Below, in pieces: positions 50,101 through 57,130 of a DNA stretch of 64,000 nt (positions are counted from its first letter, which is position 1; each line of letters opens with the position of its first letter). This DNA comes from Sabellastarte sp. h YS-2021 (taxonomy: Eukaryota; Annelida; Polychaeta; Sabellida; Sabellidae). The translations under genes and the position numbers were made by a program. The notes beneath the pieces are model-generated. The model had not been told where the DNA came from. It saw nothing but the letters and a program-made list of their open reading frames with translations, and made no database searches. The stretch spans positions 44,680,241 to 44,744,240 of the forward strand of contig OZ024939.1 in the NCBI GenBank assembly GCA_964017235.1, given 5' to 3'.

Positions 50101-53100
50101 TTTTAGCTGTAGAGAGGTTACAGCACACACCAGTAAAGCGTCATCACTCCACTGGTGACATGTTGGACCCCCAGGCTCACTCGGTCACCACTGAGGAGGT
50201 GAGACTTCGGCCAGTCAAACATCGACATCCGCGACCCAAGTCTGACGGTAACTTCATCATCGAGGGCTTTGTGCCCAAGAGAGCTTCAAGCTTTGGGGTG
50301 AGTGGACAAATTGGTCAATGATCTGTATATATGTTAAGCAGAGAAATGGAGGCCCTCAGTGACCCAGTGGGTTGGTATGTTTGGCATTTAATCAGAGGCT
50401 GTCACCTCTGTGTGGGTTTGACTCCCACAATGTCGAGGGCCTGTCCAAATGTGACCCTGGCTGTTGAATGGGAGATAGAATACTAGCTTTAACTTTGACA
50501 TTAACTATGGAAATATGTTGAACAAAGTCTGTCCAACAGCTGTGGTAGTATTGAGACCAGTCTGCAGCATGTCTATTTGCTGCAATGAGTTGGAACCCAG
50601 TTGAGTGAGTTGAGAACGAAGCAGTATTAAAGGCCATTGCCTTCACTGGGAGTTTGTACTGACTCACAGGGACAACTCAGTTACTCTGCACAAGAACCTC
50701 CTTCACTTGAACATATGTGACCATTGGTTAACGCACGTGCATGCGTGAAAAGAGGTGTTTCAGATAAAATTCTTATAAATAATTATAAGTGTGAGTGTTT
50801 ATAAATGGCAAACGTTTGACCAAGAGTTCATTAATTGAGATAAATATAAAAATAATACTGAGATGACTGCTGTGTGTGTGTGTTTCAGTTCAACTCTCCG
50901 TTCGGTAAGGCCGAGTGTTACGAGAAGTTGGACCAGCTGGGAGAGGGATCCTACGCCACTGTGTACCGCGGCATTAGCAGGTACGTCAACTCTCACACAC
51001 TCTTTGCTTTTTTCGATGGTTGATTGAGTGACTGACTTTATTGGTAACTCATTGCAGAATGGTCACAATAGCTTGGTTGAATAATTGATAATCGATTGTC
51101 TTACTGGCTGATGGACTGAATGGTATAGCACTTGAATTGGGTCCACAACTGTGAAGGAGCAATATGCCAAATTTGTACTGGTAGATTTTCAGACTGTTGA
51201 CTCTGGCTGTTGAGTATGCTAGTGTTATTTTCAAGTCTGACTGTTGAGTCTGCAACTACTGCGTATTTTTAGAAAATACAAACTGTGTTCAGCCCTTAGC
51301 TGTTTGGTCTGTTTATGTTATTTTCAGACAAAATGTTGTGTCTGCAGTTGTTCAGTTTGTTACTGTTAATTGAAGACTGATGGTTAAAGTGGTTGCCCTG
51401 AAGTAGAACCATTCCCTGATTGAAGGGGGATTTTCCATTTTGCTTACTGGTTATTTATATGTGTTGTTTATTTTGCAGACTGACAGGTAAAGTGGTTGCC
51501 CTGAAGGAGATCCGGTTACAACAGGAGGAGGGTGCACCATTCACAGCCATCAGAGAGGCGTCATTACTAAAAGGCCTGAAACACGCAAACATCGTCACAC
51601 TGCACGACATTATACACACGCGGGACACGCTGACGTTTGTGTTTGAGTTTGTGGTGAGTGTCTGGCTGAGTGGAGAGTTACTTCTTCATGTACAGGAAAC
51701 AGGAAGTTTACCACCACACTTCTCAAGCAATAACATAGTATCCCTGAGTGCAAAGGCAGGGGGACGATTGTGGTTTTAAACTGCAAAAACTACTTTCAAA
51801 ACAAGTTTCACAATATCAATAACTTGGAGGCCAGTCACTAGTCTAGTGTCTTAACTAAACTTGGAAAGTAATCTGTGTCTATCTTCTCTAGGGTGATGGG
51901 TTCTAACCTGGCTCTGACAACGTGTGGTCACTGCTGCAGGCATGTCTAAATCTGGTGTTAGATGTCGAGTGAAGAGATATATGTACTCAGTGTTGACATG
52001 ATGAACTAGTATGTGCAGTATATAGTGTGAAAAGCAGTGTTATTACATGTTTTATCATTTTTAGAAACCACCCAACACTCCAACATTATCTTAAACATGA
52101 GGACATTACTTTCATTTAAAACATCTGTTGTTATCAGCTCCCTGCCTTTTTCATAAAACCTCAACACAGACCCAGTATGAGGACATTATGGTATTTGGTT
52201 CAATGTTCTACTAGAACATAATCTTTTGTAAATTCAATCTCTCAAGTAATGATTAGTAATATTTTAAAGAAAATTTGACTGTAATTTACTGAGTGTGTTT
52301 TGTTTCAGCACACGGATCTGAGTCAGTACCTGGAGAAACACCCTGGAGGCCTCAACCCCAGAAATGTCAAGGTCAGTGCTTTGTACTCAGTCTGCATGCT
52401 TGTTCTATATCATTAAGAACCAATCCAGTTACGGGGCCGGTCTTTCTGTATTTTCATACTTGCTGTATTTTGTGTATTCTCTGTATTTCAGTTACTCCTG
52501 TTCCAGTTATTACGTGGCCTGTGTTTCTGTCACCAGAGAAGAATCCTCCACCGAGATCTCAAACCCCAGAATCTCCTCATCTCTCAGATAGGCGAGCTCA
52601 AGCTGGCAGACTTTGGTCAGTTGGTTTAGTTATTTATTATTGGCCTAAATAACCTGCATTTCTCTGATGCACTGAGAATAAGTTGAAATTTTAATTGATA
52701 TTTTTCCAAATCAGGCTTAAGTTTTATAAGATTTCTAATTGATTTATTATACAAAAGTTTCTGTTTGACCAAAACACTTATTTTTGACATATTCTCTGTA
52801 TTGATAACACACGTTAGAACCCTGGAAGCATGAGAGAATTGCCGTGTGTTGTAGGTCTAGCGAGAGCCAAGTCAATCCCCAGTCACACATACTCACACGA
52901 AGTGGTGACGTTATGGTACCGGCCCCCGGATGTACTGCTGGGGTGTACTAACTACACCACCTCACTGGACATGTGGTATGTACTTCCTATACATACATAG
53001 AGGTATGCACTCGATGTACATGTGGTATGTACTTACTGTACATGTGGTTATTACTAACTGTACATGTGGTATGTACTTCCTATATACATAGAGGTATGTA

Positions 53101-55596
53101 TCAACTATACATCTGGTATGTACTTAATGTACATCTGGTATGTACTTAATCTACATGTGGTATGTTCTTTATGTGCATGTGGCATGTACTTAATGTACAT
53201 GTGGTTTGTCCTTGTTTGTCATGTGGTTATTACTGACTGTACATGTGGGGTATTTACACACTGTACTTGTGTTTTTCAGGGGAGTGGGCTGTATCTTCAC
53301 AGAGATGATTGCGGGCTCGGCCACATTTCCTGGCATGAAGGACGCACTCGATCAGTTGGATCGCATCTGGAGGGTGAGTAGATGCCCTGCTCTGAACACA
53401 CAGAGAGTTCTTCTAATGAGAACCTGTGTATATGTTGTTACAGTAAAAATATGTGAAATCAGTACATCATCTGAGTGGTAGGAGGTGGGTGTGTTCGTTG
53501 TTTATGACACTTTACCCCAGTAGAGTTTGTTGAGACATTGGACTGTAGAACACTGTTGTCTATCTGCAGGTGATGGGCACGCCAGGAGAAGAGGACTGGG
53601 AGGGAGTCACTGCCTACCCCAACTACGACCTCAGTGAGTGCCATACTACACAACCCTTATTAGGACATGCTTATTTTCACTTTAGCATGCACCAAGTTGT
53701 GGTCACAGGAAAATCTTGTGGCCATAACATCTCATGAGTGCGACTTATCACTTTTTGAGCATGATGTATTATGTCATTGTATCAAGATGATGTAGTGATC
53801 ACAGAATCATCTGGTGATCAAATTTAAATAATTTATGAACACCATATCAACTGGTGATCACTACATTGTAATTAAGTCTTGAGCACAACCTACGTTTACA
53901 AACTCTTCTATTGTTCACAAGATCTTCTGGTAAAAATTGCCATATTATAAGATCATAAAATCTTCTGGTGATCTACAGATAATGAACTGCTTCTGCTCAC
54001 AGGATCTTCTCTTCAAAACCTTCTCAACTTAAATCTCAGTAAAAATTCCCGCAGCATCAGAATTTAAAGTTCCTAAAATTACTTGTGTTTACACTTTATA
54101 TATCATGCTGAACAAATATTCTTGTTGCTGAAGATACTGAGTTATCTTTTCTGTCATCTCAGTTTTTCTATAAACTATTTTAAAAAGCTATGCTCTAAGC
54201 AGCTATTTCTTGTAATCTGTGCTTTTTATGTTCACAGGCAAATTTGGAAACTATCGACGTCAGCGCCTTTCCACACTTATCCCTAAATTGGCACACATTC
54301 CATACGCAGAAAACCTGGCAGACTCACTGCTTCATATCCAGCCAGGGCGACGAATCACTGCCCATACCGCCATGCACCACAGATACTTCACAGACCTGCC
54401 CACACAGGTCTACCATCTGGAGGATGGTAAGTCAACGGGTCCACCACCTGCAGGAGGTTAAGTTAACAAGTCTACCACCTGTAGGAGTGTAACTGAACAG
54501 GTGTACCACCTGAAGGAGAGTAAGTTAGCAGGTCTATCACCTGGGAATGGTAAGTCAACGGGTCCTACACCAATAGCTGATTAAGTTAACAGGTCTTCCA
54601 CCTGGAGGATGGTCCACTAATGGATCCACCACCTGCAGGAGATTCAGTTAGCAGGTCTACCAGCTGTAGGATTGTAACAGGTTTACCACCTAAAGGAGAT
54701 TAAGTTAGAAGTTCTGCCACTTTTAGGAGAATAAGAAATTGTTCTGCCACTTGATGAGATTAATTGAACAGGTGTACCACCTGGAGGATGGTAAGTCAAC
54801 GGATCCACCACCTGCAGGAGATTAAGTCAGCAGGTCTACCACCTGTAGGATTGTAACTTAACAGGTTTACCAGCTGAAGGAGATGAAGTCAGCAGGTCTA
54901 CCACCTGTAGGAGTGTAACTTAACAGGTTTACCAGCTGAAGGAGATGAAGTCAGCAGGTCTACCACCTGTAGGAGTGTAACTTGACAGGATTACTGCCTC
55001 AAGGAGAGTAAGTTAGCAGGTCTACCACCTTGAAGAGAACAAGTTAATTGTTCTGCGACCTGGAGGATAGCAAATTAACAGCCCTGCCAACTGGAAAAAA
55101 GTAAGTTAACAGTAAGTAACTTGGGAGGAGACAGATGAAGCTACAGGATGATTAGTTAACAACACCTTGACAGTGAGTCAAGTGATCTGCCACCTGGAAA
55201 ATTGTGAGTAAATATTAGGAGCTGTCTAGACAATGGTAGAGATGTGAAGTGGGGGAATTTGATTGTGAGTTGTTGATTTGTCTGAAGACATAGTGATGTA
55301 ATGTCAGTAAAATGTCTTGGTACTGAAATTCTAAGTTTTCCCTTTGTGCAAACCTGTGTAAAAAGAATGCCAGGTGTAACATGGCAAGGATTAAAGCTTT
55401 GAACAATGTTCCCATGCAGAGGTTGAGATGTGTGTAGCTGTGTAACAACCAGCCACTTGTTGTTCACAGACTACTCTGTGTTTTGTATACAGGGAGGTCG
55501 CTGTTTGACATTCCTGGTGTGAAGCTGGCGCCCGAGATGGATCAGTTGTTACGCACACAGATACGCACCAACCCACACACCACAGCCCGTGTCTGA
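35038..55596 (+). CDS. CDK14: PFTAIRE-type cyclin-dependent kinase (CDK14/15, Eip63E orthologue), 15 coding exons, long isoform
   Basis: Exons: 35038-38128, 43432-43503, 43959-44008, 46165-46435, 47410-47604, 50107-50297, 50889-50980, 51479-51653, 52309-52371, 52492-52615, 52855-52975, 53280-53373, 53570-53633, 54238-54426, 55493-55596. Total 4896 nt, 1631 aa, every junction in phase. Kinase domain from about residue 1301: glycine loop GEGSYATVY (1308-1316), catalytic Lys1330, PFTAIRE helix (1341-1347), HRD (1420-1422), DFG (1440-1442), then LWYRPPD. It ends in [14 protein letters not shown], as in CDK15. A basic block [16 protein letters not shown] upstream matches the KKLRR-x-SESFSRI segment of CDK14. 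Family members act with membrane-bound cyclin Y, phosphorylate LRP6 in Wnt signalling and, in flies, control morphogenesis. Invertebrates usually have one gene for both vertebrate paralogues, so CDK14 versus CDK15 is not resolvable. The kinase identity is certain; inclusion of the giant first exon is inferred from phase. Confidence 0.93.
35641..35770 (+). repeat. Short coding repeats, '[12 protein letters not shown]' type
   Basis: About three copies of a 13-14-residue unit (residues about 201-244 of the long isoform): GRGEDTIQS-x-HS appears twice nearly unchanged. Confidence 0.8.
36295..36500 (+). repeat. Coding repeats, 'GYREN' type
   Basis: Residues about 419-488. Five copies of [YF]REN/S alternate in two flavours (KTGYRENV, then IGVVQ). 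A higher-order repeat of about 36 residues shows local tandem duplication inside the exon. Confidence 0.85.
37068..37330 (+). repeat. Coding repeats, 'GxQSVTSG' type
   Basis: Residues about 677-764. About nine copies of a 9-11-residue unit such as SGIQSVTDG or SGAHSVTG, in phase with the frame. Confidence 0.85.
38114..38815 (+). repeat. 60-bp tandem array starting at the exon 1 donor
   Basis: About 12 units of gtaaatcaaagtcactgtgg plus 40 bases. Each unit ends in a sequence like GAGTGGAGCACTGAG|gtaaat, a diverged copy of the true exon end GTGTGGGGCATACAG|gtaaat. The intron therefore carries about a dozen donor-like sites. Minus-strand reading frames of up to 175 codons across it are artefacts of the repeat. 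Confidence 0.92.
38816..39128 (+). other. Unique intron sequence
   Basis: Nothing recognised between the 60-bp array and the Helentron-like element. Confidence 0.5.
39540..40350 (+). repeat. 169-bp tandem array inside H3
   Basis: ATGGCGGCC landmarks at 39689, 39858, 40027 and 40196, exactly 169 bp apart. The units also contain 'tatctcgaaaaccgtgctag' and 'gagcgatttcgacgaaattt'. Homologous to the array at 1-1135. Confidence 0.93.
40350..42740 (+). repeat. 133-bp tandem array inside H3
   Basis: About 18 units. Landmark gagctttcac at 40471, 40604, 40737 and 40870 gives 133 bp. Units contain 'gtgaagtttcagacccatag', 'actcaaaatgagtaaatgcg', 'aaagtattgcagatagccaa' and 'attcacctacttttggg'. Units are very homogeneous in the middle and more diverged at both edges, as expected of an array maintained by unequal exchange. 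It is clearly related to the 155-bp array of family H1. Confidence 0.93.
43432..43503 (+). CDS. CDK14: Kinase exon 2
   Basis: Acceptor ttgcag|GT, donor ACTCT|gtaagt; phase 1 in and out. Encodes [23 protein letters not shown], the conserved basic block of CDK14/PCTAIRE-like N-termini. The RRIS serine sits in a basophilic-kinase/14-3-3-like context. The internal Met at 43449 could start a third isoform. Confidence 0.9.
43496..43800 (+). repeat. Tandem array seeded by exon 2 end plus donor
   Basis: The exon end CAAACTCT|gtaagtactg is repeated, more or less decayed, about every 37 bp as 'gtcaaactctgtaagtactg' alternating with 'ccaacctcagtaagtactgt'. Clear copies lie near 43504, 43555, 43592, 43628 and 43745. 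Nearly every unit keeps a GT donor. Confidence 0.88.
43959..44008 (+). CDS. CDK14: Kinase exon 3
   Basis: Acceptor tgtttcag|CT, donor GATGGG|gtgagt; 50 nt, phase 1 in, 0 out. Encodes [16 protein letters not shown]. Confidence 0.82.
45051..45422. mobile_element. TIR element, copy 1, inside the 40-bp array
   Basis: 14-bp terminal inverted repeats TTTTATTATCCACC / GGTGGATAATAAAA. No coding capacity. The same element is at 47617-47989. Confidence 0.75.
45425..45566. repeat. 142-bp near-perfect palindrome, copy 1
   Basis: Runs from AAAACATCCC to GGGACGTTTT. The arms (tatacagaaaaaatatatca / tgatatattttttctgtata) pair almost throughout around a short centre at 'cgtgctacgcactcg'. It could be a foldback MITE. 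A second copy is at 47992-48133. Confidence 0.85.
46165..46435 (+). CDS. CDK14: Kinase exon 4
   Basis: Acceptor tattacag|GG, donor CATGCAG|gtgtga; 271 nt, phase 0 in, 1 out. Encodes a Gly/Pro/Ser/His-rich linker ([20 protein letters not shown]...). No known domain. Confidence 0.85.
46381..46912 (+). repeat. Tandem partial duplication of the exon 4 end (four mini-exon copies)
   Basis: The last ~52 nt of exon 4 and about 60 nt of intron recur four more times (about 46494, 46606, 46727 and 46856). Each copy has ctgcag|CATAC before it as a potential acceptor. The first three keep CATGCAG|gt as donor and the last ends at ATGCAG|gtagag. Copies 2-4 gained or lost a short 'ATGGATCCT' insert. Read in the exon 4 phase, each copy meets a stop codon. 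Confidence 0.9.
47214..47303. mobile_element. 90-bp palindromic MITE, 'GGGGCCGTATTC' type
   Basis: GGGGCCGTATTCAAAAAAGG at the left, and reversed GGGGCCATATTCACGAAAGG at the right, with 'cttagccaag' / 'cttggctaag' inside. It lies 106 bp before exon 5. Confidence 0.85.
47410..47604 (+). CDS. CDK14: Kinase exon 5
   Basis: Acceptor cactcag|GT, donor CACCCAG|gtacag; 195 nt, phase 1 in and out. Encodes a Tyr/His/Gln/Asn-rich linker ([20 protein letters not shown]...). Low-complexity but codon use is exon-like and phases fit. Confidence 0.83.
47617..47989. mobile_element. TIR element, copy 2, 12 bp after the exon 5 donor
   Basis: Same TTTTATTATCCACC ends as 45051-45422 and almost identical throughout. 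The identity continues past the element, through the palindrome and 170 bp of flank, to 48303. Confidence 0.78.
47992..48133. repeat. 142-bp near-perfect palindrome, copy 2
   Basis: Same foldback as 45425-45566 with a few substitutions (catcggacatatgcag). Confidence 0.85.
48134..49573 (+). other. Kinase intron sequence
   Basis: 48134-48470 is loosely repetitive ('gtatgtcacagagtgcatta' variants). There is a short (GT)n at 48667-48682. The remainder is unique, with no exon seen. Confidence 0.5.
49582..50003. mobile_element. hAT-like non-autonomous element (422 bp)
   Basis: Flanked by an exact 8-bp duplication gtgtgtac (49574-49581 and 50004-50011). Ends TAGTGGGTGGACGATT and, reversed, TAGTGTTGGGAATCG. 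The 8-bp duplication and TAGTG ends are typical of hAT elements. The core (about 49655-49895) matches the core of the TA-flanked element at 31578-32057. Confidence 0.83.
50107..50297 (+). CDS. CDK14: Kinase exon 6
   Basis: Acceptor gtattttag|CT, donor TTTGGG|gtgagt; phase 1 in, 0 out. Encodes [15 protein letters not shown] and the segment ending [10 protein letters not shown], just N-terminal of the kinase domain. It corresponds to the Ser-rich 14-3-3-type region of CDK14. Confidence 0.9.
50348..50502 (+). mobile_element. tRNA-derived SINE, copy 3
   Basis: A-box-like TGACCCAGTGGG and B-box-like GGGTTTGACTCCCAC, then 'gaccctggctgttgaa' and the tail 'tttaactttgac'. Best preserved of the three copies. 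It lies 50 bp after the exon 6 donor. Confidence 0.82.
50889..50980 (+). CDS. CDK14: Kinase exon 7 (start of catalytic domain)
   Basis: Acceptor tgtttcag|TT, donor TTAGCAG|gtacgt; phase 0 in, 2 out. Encodes [20 protein letters not shown] and the rest of the glycine loop. Confidence 0.97.
51371..51406 (+). pseudogene. Decayed duplicate of the exon 8 start
   Basis: 'gactgatggttaaagtggtt' and 'gccctgaagtagaacc' match the exon 8 start (gactgacaggtaaagtggtt, gccctgaaggagatcc) 107 bp upstream of it. The stop TAG replaces GAG. The acceptor is lost. Confidence 0.85.
51479..51653 (+). CDS. CDK14: Kinase exon 8 (catalytic Lys and PFTAIRE helix)
   Basis: Acceptor tttgcag|AC, donor TTTGTG|gtgagt; phase 2 in, 0 out. 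Contains [10 protein letters not shown] (Lys1330), [20 protein letters not shown] and FVFEFV. Confidence 0.98.
51654..52308 (+). other. Kinase intron 8
   Basis: Unique sequence, no repeat or gene seen. Confidence 0.6.
52309..52371 (+). CDS. CDK14: Kinase exon 9
   Basis: Acceptor tgtttcag|CA, donor GTCAAG|gtcagt; 21 codons, [20 protein letters not shown], phase 0 in and out. Nearly identical in type to the CDK14/15 segment. Confidence 0.97.
52492..52615 (+). CDS. CDK14: Kinase exon 10 (HRD and DFG)
   Basis: Acceptor gtatttcag|TT, donor GACTTTG|gtcagt; phase 0 in, 1 out. Contains [10 protein letters not shown] (1420-1429) and LADF(G). Confidence 0.98.
52855..52975 (+). CDS. CDK14: Kinase exon 11 (activation segment)
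   Basis: Acceptor tgttgtag|GT, donor GACATGTG|gtatgt; phase 1 in, 2 out. Contains [20 protein letters not shown] and [10 protein letters not shown]. Confidence 0.98.
52965..53276 (+). repeat. Intron array seeded by exon 11 end plus donor
   Basis: The whole intron is about ten degenerate units of 25-35 bp. They carry tgtACATGTG|gtatgtactt, a copy of the last seven exon bases with the donor (for example 53017, 53040, 53063, 53151 and 53195). Almost every unit retains a usable GT. Confidence 0.88.
53280..53373 (+). CDS. CDK14: Kinase exon 12
   Basis: Acceptor gtttttcag|GG, donor TGGAGG|gtgagt; phase 2 in, 0 out. [20 protein letters not shown] (helix F region). Confidence 0.98.
53570..53633 (+). 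CDS. CDK14: Kinase exon 13
   Basis: Acceptor tatctgcag|GT, donor GACCTCA|gtgagt; phase 0 in, 1 out. [20 protein letters not shown]. Confidence 0.97.
53634..54237 (+). other. Kinase intron 13
   Basis: Loose recurrence of 'gatcataaaatcttctggtg' (about 53808, 53851, 53920, 53953), a decayed low-order repeat. No gene. Confidence 0.5.
54238..54426 (+). CDS. CDK14: Kinase exon 14
   Basis: Acceptor ttcacag|GC, donor GAGGATG|gtaagt; phase 1 in and out. C-lobe end: [28 protein letters not shown]-like [17 protein letters not shown]. Confidence 0.97.
54400..55210 (+). repeat. Intron array seeded by exon 14 end plus donor
   Basis: The exon end ACAGGTCTACCATCTGGAGG ATG|gtaagt is echoed about 20 times in units of 30-45 bp. 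Examples are 'aacaggtgtaccacctggag gatggtaagt' at 54767 and 'gcaggtctaccacctgtagg' at several places. Copies are diverged in both halves. Confidence 0.9.
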
Positions 55597-55599
55597 CAG
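55493..55599 (+). CDS. CDK14: Kinase exon 15 with stop codon
   Basis: Acceptor gtatacag|GG, phase 1 in. Encodes [20 protein letters not shown] then a 14-residue tail ending TTARV and TGA at 55594-55596. A donor CAG|gtattg follows only 3 nt after the stop, so the 3' UTR appears to be spliced to 56301. Confidence 0.93.
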
Positions 55600-55860
55600 G
55601 TATTGACATGTTCTATTGACATTTGTATTGTATATCTGTGCTAGGATGAACATGTATTGACAGGTTGTGTTTGCATTTATACTGTGTCACACCTGACATG
55701 CATTGACAGGTTGTCTTCACACCTGTACTGTGTGTGTAAGACGTGACATGTGTTGACAGCTTGTGTTCACACCTGTGGTGTGTTTACGAAGTCTGTCATC
55801 TATTGACTGGTTGTATTGACACCTGTAGTGTGTTTGTGTTTGACCTGACATTTATGGGAC
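55594..55860 (+). repeat. Intron array seeded by the exon 15 end
   Basis: About five units of 45-60 bp with 'tattgacaggttgtgttcac' and 'acctgacatg'. They echo the exon end CTGACAG|gtattgacatg. Confidence 0.82.
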
Positions 55861-56300
55861 CAACTACTATGTTTTGGTTCTCCTACACCTACTCAGTTTA
55901 GAAATGATCTGTTAAATGTGTGGAAAACAGGGCCAAATAAAACCCATGAAATGCGACATTAAGTATGGCTAACAGCATAAAATGGTCTTCCACCGGAAGA
56001 AAAGAAATCGATTCATATTCTTGCTATGTTTGTTAAGTTTGTTAAGGGCTGATAGTGTCAACAGTTTCTGTTAGAGTATATCTATTCTCTGTGTTCCAGT
56101 TTATAGTTAAGGTGTTTTATTTTCTTTCCTGCTCTGTATATTTAAATGATCGCAGGACTCGGGACTTCTGTGGTCGCGAGTTTCAGTGGGAATACTTGTC
56201 ACTAATATGACCCCAGTAGTCAGATATTCTCTTTACCTCAGTGTGTGTGTCCCTAACCCAGCAGAAGTGTGTTACATCTCCCTATTTTCCTCTGTTTCAG
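55861..56300 (+). other. Remainder of 3' UTR intron
   Basis: Unique sequence ending in the acceptor tctgtttcag at 56300. Confidence 0.5.
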
Positions 56301-57130
56301 TTCTCCAGCAGATCCCTGAAGTGGCAGTAGGTGACAGGCATCCTGCGGGCAGGTCACGCCTGGCTTTCGTATCTAGTCAGAAATCCCTCAACCTCCCCGT
56401 CTGGCGGCCAGCGCCGGTCACATGACTGGCCCATATGAATGGGTCACATGACTTTGTCGGGGAGGCGGGCAGTAGGACACTCTGTACATAGACACTAGGC
56501 AGTATTGAGGACACTGGTGTGATACTGTACAGACGCTTATGTACATACGCCTGGCTGTGTACTTTGTACTTGTGGAGCACCCGTAGTCTAGTTTTAATTT
56601 ATGAGGGGTTGATGTGTTCAAGCTGTGAGCCTATAGATTGTGTGCGTGCGTATGTGCGTGTGTATGTGCGTGTTCTGCTATAGCCCTGTGTGTACATCCA
56701 GCTTGTCTGCCAGCACTCACTGGAAGATGCCTTTCCACCATATCACATCCAGTTAACTCACTCCAACCCTTTCATGACATGTTCCAGTGCAATTCTATGA
56801 ATGACATTTATACAAGTATGCATGTTTCTGAATGAATGATGTATAGTTGCATTGTAGCGCCTGTCAGTGTGAATGTGTATGTCTGGTTAGGTGAATGGGT
56901 GTGTGTATTTTGTAATGTATGGCTGTATTTGGTTGTGTGAGTGGTTGAGTATGGTTAGGTGTATGGCTGCCTGTGTTGCTTGCTGTATGGCTATATTGTG
57001 GCGTTCACTCTGTTCCATGTGCCACCATCTACTAGTCTCGGCTTTCTGTGTTGTTGTTTATTAAGGGACTCGAGTGTCCACATACTTATTGACTATTTAA
57101 TGATATAATAAATATGTGCACTATTGCTTG
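56301..57130 (+). other. 3' UTR exon of the kinase gene
   Basis: Starts after a strong polypyrimidine-AG and runs to the poly(A) signal at 57107. No reading frame that continues the kinase. 56638-56680 is a short TGTGCG-rich stretch. Confidence 0.6.
57107..57112 (+). terminator. Poly(A) signal AATAAA of the kinase gene
   Basis: Canonical AATAAA followed 15-25 bp later by a TGTGTTTT-rich element. It is placed at the end of the long 3' UTR. Confidence 0.65.
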
